DNA of 64,000 bases from Leuconostoc mesenteroides subsp. mesenteroides ATCC 8293 (GTDB lineage: Bacteria > Bacillota > Bacilli > Lactobacillales > Lactobacillaceae): NCBI RefSeq assembly GCF_000014445.1, contig NC_008531.1, positions 651,001-715,000 of the forward strand, read 5' to 3'. Under the pieces are notes generated by a model, which did no database searches, was not told where the DNA came from, and worked only from the letters and a program-made list of their open reading frames with translations. A program made the position numbers and the translations under genes. Of the stretch, positions 9,801 through 16,521 are shown piece by piece; within the stretch, counting starts at the first letter, position 1; every line of letters begins with the position of its first letter.

Positions 9801-11121
9801 CGTTGCTGAAAAAACAGCTTTCGGCTATGTTAAAGCTTATGAGCGCGAACATGACCAACATTACCGTGGTGCTGAAATAGAGCGTTTAGCGCAGGGGATG
9901 ACGGGTGTGAAACGTACTACTGGACAACATCCGGGTGGTATTTTAATTGTGCCCCGTGAATATGAGGTCTACGATTTTACTCCGATTCAGTATCCTGCGG
10001 ATGATCAAAAGTCCCTTTGGCAAACTACGCACATGGATTATCATTCAATCCACGATAATTTGCTCAAGATGGATATATTGGGTCACGATGATCCCACAAT
10101 GGTGCGTACATTAAAAGATATGTCTGGTATTGATCCACAGTCAATACCTGCAAATGACCCAGGCGTATTAAGCTTATTTACCTCAACTGAAGCTTTGGGT
10201 GTTACGCCAGAACAGATTTTTTCCAATACTGGCACACTAGGATTACCAGAGTTTGGTACAAACTTTGTGCGAGGAATGTTGACAGAAACACAGCCACACA
10301 CATATTCAGAATTATTACAAATTTCTGGTCTATCGCACGGAACAGACGTTTGGGTAGGCAATGCTAATGAATTAATTGAAAATGGAACAGCCACCATTGG
10401 AACAGTAATTGGAACACGTGATAAAATTATGACTGATTTGATTAATTGGGGTGTTCCTGCAGCAGATGCTTTTAATATTATGGAAAAGGTCCGTAAAGGA
10501 AAAGGAATAACAGAAGAATATCAGAAACAACTACGTGAAGAAAAAATCCCAGAGTGGTATATCCAATCAATGCTTAAAATCAAGTATATGTTCCCACGGG
10601 CGCATGCTGCTGCCTATGTGTTAATGGCATTGAGGATCGCGTACTTTAAGGTTTATTTTCCAACAATCTATTATGCAACTTACTTTTCTGTACGTGCTGA
10701 TGCATTTGATATCGTAGCAATGAGTCGGGGTAAAGATGCCACTAAAGCTGCTATTCAGAAGTTGAAGTCACTTGGAAATGATGCAACAGTTGGGGATAAA
10801 AACTTATTGACTGTTTTAGAAATGGCCAATGAAGCCTTGGAGCGTAACATTACTTTCGCTATGGTTGATTTAAACAAGTCTGAGGCGCTTGAGTGGGTGA
10901 TTGATGGGGACACCTTAATTCCACCTTTCGTTTCTTTGCCAGGCTTGGGTGATAACGTTGCTAAGCAAATTGTAGCTGCACGGACCGAAAAACCATTTAT
11001 CAGCAAAGAAGATTTAAAGAAACGTGGTAAGGTTTCACAAACAATTATTGAGTTTATGACATTGCATTCTGTTTTAGATGGATTACCAGATGAAAATCAG
11101 TTAAGCTTGTTCGATTTTTAA
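6808..11121 (+). CDS. polC: DNA polymerase III alpha subunit, Gram-positive PolC type
   Basis: Main replicative polymerase with built-in proofreading. The 1437-residue length is typical. Domains in order: an N-terminal region, an OB-fold (about 225-320), a PHP domain beginning ELHAHTNMSAMDA (about 332), a DnaQ-like 3'-5' exonuclease inserted in the PHP domain (FVAFDLETTGL, about 420, and a late HRAIFDAETTGH), and the polymerase core. The core includes PDIDLNFSGDYQ near 965, with helix-hairpin-helix parts at the C-terminus. AGAGGA precedes the ATG. It occupies the conserved place downstream of proS. Confidence 0.98.
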   Translation: MKLTQQEQLQHLLTHIQLPEEIHHYFDDGCLSQVDVSVSQKMWLFHVEIEQILPVNVYMQFQQYLRTAFTNIAVVQLQITTPVQQVNEEVVNSYWHLALQESSLNHATTQQLASNTILKTIETNHFGVAVGASILYRALTAEVIDSIATVYHSFGLPKIKLTPKLDEQLEQEIQENVAQHHARAREDLQKAIVANEQSKPKVSSEGVSLALGRKIPADAEITRLDSIDGEENRVVIEGYIFAEEIRELRSGRKLLTLKLTDYSSSISAKKFSNNENDEAVFDGLKSGLWVRLSGNIQEDQYARELVMNIYDLQVVDHANRQEVYQGEEKHIELHAHTNMSAMDAVTDFSGVAKLAKSWGQTALAVTDTGNVQGFPEASAAGAKNGLKMIYGMEANLVEDGEPIGFNLDQTELLNKDTIFVAFDLETTGLSAVTDRIIELSAVKMQLGNVIEKFSEYINPGFPLSEFTTKLTSITDAMVANSDTEENIIKRFREWSGNAVLVGHNVTFDVGFMNAAYTRYNQPIITNAIIDTLPFTRWLYPDYKSYRLGTIAKRFNINLEQAHRAIFDAETTGHIAWRLIKEAHERYNLNRHNELNDRMTEGDAWKHGRPVHATLLVQNATGLKNLYKLVSRSNIEFFARVPRIPRSILEQYREGLLVGTGDTSGDVIISLIEKGIQEAEKKAAYYDFIEIQPTANYQPMIESGLIATEEKLQSILKDMVAIGDKLKKPVVVTEDVKYTNPEDKIYRNILIATQPGNPQNRTALPDLNFKTTQELLDDYAFMGADLAKKLVIDNTHLVANMLEDIEPLKSGSYPPNIPGAGDELTERTYRTAKQWYGEPIPKEIQARIDQELKAIIGNGFAPHYIIAQRLVAKSVKDGYLVGSRGSVGSSFVATMSGITEVNPLPPHYRSAHGDYFELVDPKEYESGYDLPEKEDPNHPGEFLIGDGQNIPFETFMGFTGNKVPDIDLNFSGDYQPIAHNYMKVLFGEHNVYRAGTIATVAEKTAFGYVKAYEREHDQHYRGAEIERLAQGMTGVKRTTGQHPGGILIVPREYEVYDFTPIQYPADDQKSLWQTTHMDYHSIHDNLLKMDILGHDDPTMVRTLKDMSGIDPQSIPANDPGVLSLFTSTEALGVTPEQIFSNTGTLGLPEFGTNFVRGMLTETQPHTYSELLQISGLSHGTDVWVGNANELIENGTATIGTVIGTRDKIMTDLINWGVPAADAFNIMEKVRKGKGITEEYQKQLREEKIPEWYIQSMLKIKYMFPRAHAAAYVLMALRIAYFKVYFPTIYYATYFSVRADAFDIVAMSRGKDATKAAIQKLKSLGNDATVGDKNLLTVLEMANEALERNITFAMVDLNKSEALEWVIDGDTLIPPFVSLPGLGDNVAKQIVAARTEKPFISKEDLKKRGKVSQTIIEFMTLHSVLDGLPDENQLSLFDF

Positions 11122-11136
11122 TTATTATGTTAAACT

Positions 11137-11183
11137 TTTAATACAGATATGCAGTTGTTGTTCATCTATCTGTTCGTATTAAA
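11137..11183 (+). other. Imperfect hairpin directly before the psiE-like gene
   Basis: TTTAATAC (11137-11144) pairs with GTATTAAA (11176-11183), and CAGATA with TATCTG inside it around a 3-nt bulge. The 3' arm ends exactly where the GGGAG ribosome binding site begins (11184). There is no T tract, so it does not look like a terminator. Confidence 0.45.
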
Positions 11184-11194
11184 GGGAGAAAAAA

Positions 11195-11602
11195 ATGAAA
11201 CATGAATGGCATCAAAAAGTCGCTGGATATTATGAATATGTCTTGAACATTATGATGATTTTGATTGGTATCGTAATATTTGGATTTTTAATACGTGAAA
11301 TCTGGAATTTAGCACAGATGCTATCGATCAAGAATATCTCAGGACATTTCACTGAATTAGCTGAACAAATCTTAATTGTATTTTTGTTTTTTGAATTTTT
11401 GGGGATAGGCAGAGAGTATTTTGTCAAAGATGCTCATATTTCTACTGATAACTTCTTGTATATTGGTGTGACAGCGATAGTTCGTGCTATGCTGGTATAT
11501 CACGATCAAACTTATAAGACCTTAATGCTGGCAGCTGCAATATTTTTATTGATTTCAGCGCAAGCTATTTATCGCTATTTCCGGCCTAAATACAGATCTT
11601 AA
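11195..11602 (+). CDS. PsiE-like small membrane protein
   Basis: A 135-residue protein with about four hydrophobic helices, recognised as similar to the phosphate-starvation-inducible PsiE family. Supporting features are the length, the GIGREYFV segment after helix 2 and the short basic tail YFRPKYRS. The biochemical role of PsiE proteins is not established. AAAGGGAG lies upstream. The gene stands alone between polC and a strong terminator. Confidence 0.7.
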   Translation: MKHEWHQKVAGYYEYVLNIMMILIGIVIFGFLIREIWNLAQMLSIKNISGHFTELAEQILIVFLFFEFLGIGREYFVKDAHISTDNFLYIGVTAIVRAMLVYHDQTYKTLMLAAAIFLLISAQAIYRYFRPKYRS

Positions 11603-11633
11603 AAACTAATTATTAGTTTAATAATTAGTTTTT
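11601..11633 (+). terminator. Terminator after the psiE-like gene
   Basis: AAAAACTAATTATT (11601-11614) pairs with AATAATTAGTTTTT (11620-11633), followed by more T. The symmetric A/T flanks would allow function in both directions. Confidence 0.85.
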
Positions 11634-11732
11634 TTATTTTGTGCCTATAAAATAATATGAATCATCTATGCTATTAAACAACCATTTCATGGTATGATAA
11701 TAAAAGAAATTTTATCAAAATTGGACGGGAAC

Positions 11733-12644
11733 ATGACTAAAAACATTGTCGTACTCGGCAGCTTGAATGTCGATAATATTATGAAAATGCCACGTATGCC
11801 ACTGGTTGGTGAAACGATGGCACTTACTGAAGTAACAACAGCACCAGGTGGTAAAGGGGCTAATCAGGCAGTTGCCGCATCACGACAAGGAGCAAATGTT
11901 TCATTTATCGGTGCTGTTGGGAATGATGCAAATGGGCAGTTTATGAGAGCAACATTACTCACCAATGGTGTCAATGTGGACGCAGTGTCAACAAATAGTG
12001 ATGTGCCAACTGGATCAGCATACATTATGTTGCAAGAGAGTGGTGCAAACACAATATTGATTCATGGTGGGGCAAACCAAGCCTTAACGATTGAGGACAT
12101 AAATACAGCGTTAATTGCGCAAGCTGATGTGCTAATCGCACAATTTGAAGTGCCGTTCGAAGTTATTTTGGCGGCATTTAAAATTGCTAAAAAAAATAAT
12201 GTGCAAACAATCCTAAATCCAGCTCCGGCTGTGTATGAACTTACTCCAGAATTAATGGCTGTCACTGATATTGTGCTGCCCAATGAAACAGAAGCGCAAT
12301 TACTGACGGGCATCAATGTTATTAATGACGAGGGTGTTTTAAACCGAGTTAGCGATGCCCTACAAGCGAAGGGAGTCCAACGGAGTATTATCACATTAGG
12401 AGAAGCGGGATCATTTATCGCTGATGGTCAAAAAAGATGGTGGGTACAACCTGAAAAGGTAGACGCACAAGATACTACCGCGGCAGGTGACACTTTTATT
12501 GGTACATTAGCCAGCGTCATAGCACCTGATTTTAGTAATTTAGATGATGCTGTGCAGCGGGCCAACATTGCTAGCGCAATCGCTGTAACACGTCCAGGTG
12601 CTATTCCTTCAATTCCTACAGATAAAGAGGTTGATAACTATTGA
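11733..12644 (+). CDS. rbsK: Ribokinase, PfkB family
   Basis: Phosphorylates D-ribose to ribose-5-phosphate, which feeds PRPP and the pentose pathway. The 303-residue protein starts TKNIVVLGSLNVDN. It has the PfkB signatures GGKGANQAVAA (about 40) and DTTAAGDTFIG (about 245, with the catalytic Asp). An ATG at 11694 would add 13 residues not expected in the family, so I chose 11733, although its GGACGGG site is weak. No rbsD or ribose transporter is adjacent. The stop overlaps the next start (TGATG). Confidence 0.9.
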   Translation: MTKNIVVLGSLNVDNIMKMPRMPLVGETMALTEVTTAPGGKGANQAVAASRQGANVSFIGAVGNDANGQFMRATLLTNGVNVDAVSTNSDVPTGSAYIMLQESGANTILIHGGANQALTIEDINTALIAQADVLIAQFEVPFEVILAAFKIAKKNNVQTILNPAPAVYELTPELMAVTDIVLPNETEAQLLTGINVINDEGVLNRVSDALQAKGVQRSIITLGEAGSFIADGQKRWWVQPEKVDAQDTTAAGDTFIGTLASVIAPDFSNLDDAVQRANIASAIAVTRPGAIPSIPTDKEVDNY

Positions 12645-14056
12645 TGTTGCCTGAAGACTTTAAAAATAAATACAATCGGATCCTCGGCGATGAGTATGAA
12701 GATTTTTTATTGAGTTTTGACGAACCGGTTCAAAAAGCGTATCGTGTGAATCCGTTAAAGCCATATCCTGTCATCAGTGATACAGAAGATCATGGTAATC
12801 TTCCCTATGGTAAATGGGGACATTTTGGAGCTGTTAACGGGCATTCAGTAGATCACGTTACTGGTGTGGTTTACTCCCAAGAACCGTCAGCGCAATTTGT
12901 GGGTGAGGTTGTTCGGCCAAATCCTGGCGAACGCGTTTTAGATTTAGCCGCTGCGCCAGGTGGAAAATCAACCCATCTAGCAGCATTCATGGGACAAAAA
13001 GGGCTATTATGGTCTAACGAAATATTTTTAAACCGCGCTAAAATTTTGAGTGAAAACATTGAGCGTATGGGTATTAAAAATGCGATTGTCAGTTCACATA
13101 CACCAGCTGAGCTGAGTTCAAAATTACCTGGTTTTTTTGATAAAATTTTATTAGACGCCCCTTGTTCTGGTGAGGGGATGTTTCGTAAAGATCCTGGTGC
13201 GATAGCCTATTGGCACGAACATTATCCAGCAGAGAACGCCACGAGGCAGCGTGAAATCCTCACAGAAGCTGTTAAAATGCTTCGTCCGGGAGGGCAGATA
13301 GTTTACTCGACTTGTACATTTGCTCCAGAAGAGGATGAGCAAATAATCAATTGGCTCATGGCGGCGTATCCTGAATTTAGTTTGGTTTCGATTGAAAAGC
13401 CGGATGGCGCTAATCTTAGTGATGCACGTCCTGAATGGATAGACGAAGCTTTTGTCAATGGAACAACTGAGCACAGTGCGACGACGACAAAAGATGTGAT
13501 GAAAAAAGCTGCAAGATTGTGGCCACATAAGCTGGAAGGGGAAGGACATTTTGTGGCGAAGCTTGTTAAGGCTAATGGTGATTACGATGATGTATCTGTT
13601 GTCAAACCGCTTAAGAACAAACCATTAGATAAACAACAACGTGAAATCTTATCTAATTTTTTTGAGGAAGCACTGATTACATTTGATCAAAAAGCGAATG
13701 AATATGTTTTGTTTGGTGACCACTTGTATATGGCACCAATTGGGACACCAGATATTTCAAGTATGAAAATATTACGTCTTGGCCTTGAATTAGGTCTATT
13801 TAAGAAAAAAAGGTTCGAGCCAGCACATGCGTTAGCTCTGGCTTTAAACCCTGATGAAGTTAAACAGTCGTATGAAATGAATCCTGAGGAGTGGGCACAA
13901 TTTGTCCACGGAGATGTCATTCAGACAAGGCTGGACCTAGACAAAGGTTGGGTATTAATGACTGCTAATGGCAACGGTGCTGGATGGGGACGCTACGTTA
14001 ACGGACAAATTAAGAACTTTTTTCCAAAAGGATTGCGGTTTGTTGTTAAAAAATAA
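12644..14056 (+). CDS. rsmF: RsmF/RsmB-family rRNA cytosine-C5 methyltransferase
   Basis: SAM-dependent m5C methyltransferase of the NOL1/NOP2/Sun family, probably acting on 16S rRNA. Of about 470 residues, the Rossmann domain shows DLAAAPGGKSTHLA (about 105), DAPCSGEGMFRKDP (about 170) and YSTCTFAPEEDEQ (about 220). The Cys in PCSG and in STCT are the family's catalytic and release cysteines. A C-terminal PUA-like RNA-binding region follows. The ATG at 12644 overlaps the rbsK TGA, which suggests translational coupling. Confidence 0.9.
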   Translation: MLPEDFKNKYNRILGDEYEDFLLSFDEPVQKAYRVNPLKPYPVISDTEDHGNLPYGKWGHFGAVNGHSVDHVTGVVYSQEPSAQFVGEVVRPNPGERVLDLAAAPGGKSTHLAAFMGQKGLLWSNEIFLNRAKILSENIERMGIKNAIVSSHTPAELSSKLPGFFDKILLDAPCSGEGMFRKDPGAIAYWHEHYPAENATRQREILTEAVKMLRPGGQIVYSTCTFAPEEDEQIINWLMAAYPEFSLVSIEKPDGANLSDARPEWIDEAFVNGTTEHSATTTKDVMKKAARLWPHKLEGEGHFVAKLVKANGDYDDVSVVKPLKNKPLDKQQREILSNFFEEALITFDQKANEYVLFGDHLYMAPIGTPDISSMKILRLGLELGLFKKKRFEPAHALALALNPDEVKQSYEMNPEEWAQFVHGDVIQTRLDLDKGWVLMTANGNGAGWGRYVNGQIKNFFPKGLRFVVKK

Positions 14057-14080
14057 AGTGTGTTGGGGACATTTTTTTAA

Positions 14081-14112
14081 AAAAACAAGGACTGAAAATG
14101 GCCTTGTTTTTT
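14081..14112 (+). terminator. Terminator after rsmF
   Basis: AAAAACAAGG (14081-14090) pairs with CCTTGTTTTT (14102-14111), followed by T-rich sequence. Confidence 0.8.
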
Positions 14113-14212
14113 CTTCGCGGTCACGTAAAATGTATTAATGTTAGTATCTGAGAAATTGCTACACTAAACAAGATTATTTACTTGAAAACAAGGTGAAATG
14201 GGAGAAATTATC

Positions 14213-15328
14213 ATGAATAGGTCAACAAAAATTTTTACTGGTTTAGCAGCAGCTGCTGTGATTGCAGGTGGCATTTATGCAGCTACCAGTCACAACTCAT
14301 CTAGCTCAAAAAATGCAAATAAAAGTGCTACTTTAGGATTGGTCTTAGATGTTGGTGGTGTTGATGATCATTCCTTTAATCAATCAGCATGGGAAGGCGC
14401 AAAATCTTATGCCAAGGAAAACAATTTAAAGGCTGGACAAAATGCAGCAGTTACATATTTTAATACAAAAAGTCAGTCAGATTTAAATCAGAATTTTAAT
14501 TTGGCTACAAAAAGTAAAAAATATGACATTGTCTACGGTATTGGTTACTCGTTAAACCAATCAATCAGCAAATCAGCAAAACTTAATCCAAAACAGAAGT
14601 TTGTGCTAGTTGATGATATTGTCAAAAACCGTAAGAATGTAGCAAGTGTGATGTTCCGTTCGGAGCAATCTTCTTACTTAGCTGGTGTAGCTGCAGCAAC
14701 CAAAGCAAAAGAAAATGGTGAAAAAACAGTAGGCTTTATTGGTGGTATCCATGGAAACATCATTGACGCTTTTGATGCAGGGTTTGAAGCGGGCGTGAAA
14801 GCAACGGATTCATCATTGACAGTTCAAAAACAATATGCAGATTCTTTCTCTGATTCTGCCAAGGGAAAGACTATTGCGGCTGCTATGTATGCTTCTGGTA
14901 TTCGCACAATCTTTGCGGCCGCAGGATTTGTCGGTAATGGCGCATTTGCTGAAGCTAAGGCTGAAAATACAAAGTTAGATGCAGACTCAAAAGATCGTTT
15001 GTACATTATTGGTGTTGACCGTGATCAAAAATCTGACGGATCATATACATCAAAGGATGGGAAAAAGGTCACATCGACGATGGCCTCTTCAATTACTTCA
15101 GTTGGCGATGGTGTGAAAAACATTGCTGATAAATATAATAAAGACAAGAAGTTCCCGGGTGGTAAAACAATCGCTTATGGCTTGGACGATCATGGTGTTT
15201 ATTTAACAAAGTCTGAATTGACTAAGTCTCAAAAGGCCGCAGTTAAAAAGGCAGAAAGGTCAATTATCAATGGTAAAATTACAGTACCAAATCATCCTAA
15301 GGGTTCACAATTTAACCAAAACTTTTAA
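14213..15328 (+). CDS. BMP family (Med/TmpC-like) substrate-binding protein lacking a lipobox
   Basis: About 371 residues of the basic-membrane-protein family, whose known members bind nucleosides for ABC importers. Family hallmarks are DVGGVDDHSFNQSAWEG near 50, YDIVYGIG near 105 and VGFIGGIHG near 175. The start at 14213 is set by GGGAGA (14200-14205). The N-terminus has a basic start, a hydrophobic stretch (about 10-24) and a Ser/Asn linker. The whole protein contains no cysteine, so it cannot be lipidated as family members usually are; it is either released or held by the uncleaved helix. No transporter ATPase or permease is adjacent. The ligand is unknown. Confidence 0.85.
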   Translation: MNRSTKIFTGLAAAAVIAGGIYAATSHNSSSSKNANKSATLGLVLDVGGVDDHSFNQSAWEGAKSYAKENNLKAGQNAAVTYFNTKSQSDLNQNFNLATKSKKYDIVYGIGYSLNQSISKSAKLNPKQKFVLVDDIVKNRKNVASVMFRSEQSSYLAGVAAATKAKENGEKTVGFIGGIHGNIIDAFDAGFEAGVKATDSSLTVQKQYADSFSDSAKGKTIAAAMYASGIRTIFAAAGFVGNGAFAEAKAENTKLDADSKDRLYIIGVDRDQKSDGSYTSKDGKKVTSTMASSITSVGDGVKNIADKYNKDKKFPGGKTIAYGLDDHGVYLTKSELTKSQKAAVKKAERSIINGKITVPNHPKGSQFNQNF

Positions 15329-15335
15329 ATACTAG

Positions 15336-15362
15336 AAGCTATTCAGTTGAATAGCTTTTTTT
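15336..15362 (+). terminator. Terminator after the BMP-family gene
   Basis: A 10-bp perfect stem (AAGCTATTCA, 15336-15345, with TGAATAGCTT, 15348-15357) and T tract. Confidence 0.9.
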
Positions 15363-15437
15363 GTACTTAGCTGTTGCTATTTGGTACTATATTCGTTCAA
15401 GAAGTTTATTGGTAGCAAAGCATTTGACCGAAATACT

Positions 15438-15446
15438 TGTTATAAT
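15438..15446 (+). promoter_or_regulatory. Extended -10 promoter for the DUF1831-like gene
   Basis: TGT-TATAAT (TATAAT at 15441-15446) is a consensus extended -10 element. No convincing -35 lies 17 nt upstream. It would start transcription about 25 nt before the gene. Confidence 0.5.
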
Positions 15447-15478
15447 ATTAATTAGACAAATCAGGGAGAAAATAAGAC

Positions 15479-15823
15479 ATGGCTTTTGACAAAACTGTAA
15501 CGATACCTGGCGATAAAACATATAAACTTAGTAATAATATTAAAAAATATACGCTTGGAGATCTTGGCTTTATTACAAATAAAGCTGGTGTACATATATT
15601 ACACCGTGCTTTAGAACCAGAAAAAGCGCTCGATAATGCTATTCAATTGAAAGTCTCAATCAATCAAGAACTGACTGGATTTAAAATGAGTACAGTTTCT
15701 GCTGGAGATGTTGTCCGAGTTGATATTTTCAAAAACAATAATGCTGCTGAGTTGGTGAAACTTTATTATTTTTTCGTGAATGAGTTAATTGAACGAGGCG
15801 TTCTGGAAGAAATAAATGAATAA
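15479..15823 (+). CDS. Conserved hypothetical protein, DUF1831-like
   Basis: A small soluble protein of 114 residues, mixed alpha/beta by eye, without signal peptide or membrane segment. Its size, its start (MAFDKTVTIPGDKTYKLS) and its lactic acid bacterial setting fit the DUF1831 family, but I assign this from memory. GGGAG lies upstream. The histidine phosphatase follows after 44 nt, so they probably form an operon running into recD2. No function is claimed. Confidence 0.7.
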   Translation: MAFDKTVTIPGDKTYKLSNNIKKYTLGDLGFITNKAGVHILHRALEPEKALDNAIQLKVSINQELTGFKMSTVSAGDVVRVDIFKNNNAAELVKLYYFFVNELIERGVLEEINE

Positions 15824-15867
15824 ATTTCTTTTGAAGTGGTTAATGCAGGAGGCCTAAGTAATTAATT

Positions 15868-16521
15868 ATGACAAAATTTTATTTTGTACGACATGGACAA
15901 ACTGAATGGAATCTTGAGCGCCGTTTTCAAGGTGGGCATGGTGATTCTGAATTGTTACCTTCGAGTTACAATGATATGAAAAAAGTGGGCAAGTTCTTGA
16001 GTAAAATCAAGTTTGACCACATTTATGCTTCGCCAATACGTAGGGCACGTATTACTGCGATTAACATCGCTAAACAACTAAAATATAAACCTGCTTTATC
16101 TTTGCGGTCAAATCTAGCTGAAGTTGGTTTGGGCGCATGGGAAGGTGAACTAGTTGCTAATGTAAAAGAACAGTATGCATCAAGCTTTGACAACTACCGC
16201 AATGATTTAGATAAATTTGAAGGTAAAGAATTTGGTGGCGAGGGATATACAAAAGCTGAAGCCCGGTTTGTTCGTTTTATTAAAGCAACCGCTAATAATT
16301 TCCCAGAAAGCAATATTTTAATTGTTTCTCATGGTATGGAACTGTCTTTTGGAATAAATGGCTTACTAAAGCAACACCGTATGAGCATTCGTGAGCGGGG
16401 TGGCTTGACTAATACATCAACGACTATTTTATCAACTACTGATGGTGAGAATTTTGTGATAGAGGACTGGAATAATACCAGTTATCTGAATAAGAAACAG
16501 GATGATTCGACAACAATTTGA
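15868..16521 (+). CDS. Histidine phosphatase (phosphoglycerate mutase-like)
   Basis: A 217-residue cytosolic phosphatase of the histidine phosphatase superfamily. The catalytic RHG motif is FVRHGQTEWN (5-14), the second motif is ASPIRRARITA (about 53), and the second catalytic His is in IVSHGMELSFG (about 153). The substrate cannot be told from sequence. The AGGAGG site is 14 nt from the ATG, an unusually long spacing. The TGA overlaps the recD2 ATG (TGATG). Confidence 0.88.
   Translation: MTKFYFVRHGQTEWNLERRFQGGHGDSELLPSSYNDMKKVGKFLSKIKFDHIYASPIRRARITAINIAKQLKYKPALSLRSNLAEVGLGAWEGELVANVKEQYASSFDNYRNDLDKFEGKEFGGEGYTKAEARFVRFIKATANNFPESNILIVSHGMELSFGINGLLKQHRMSIRERGGLTNTSTTILSTTDGENFVIEDWNNTSYLNKKQDDSTTI

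Noticed and set aside
11694..11732. Longer ribokinase start at 11694
   Set aside because: No ribosome binding site, and the extra 13 residues do not fit the family N-terminus.
13151..13549. - strand ORF opposite rsmF (132 codons)
   Set aside because: Lies fully inside a conserved methyltransferase gene and shows no protein-family features.
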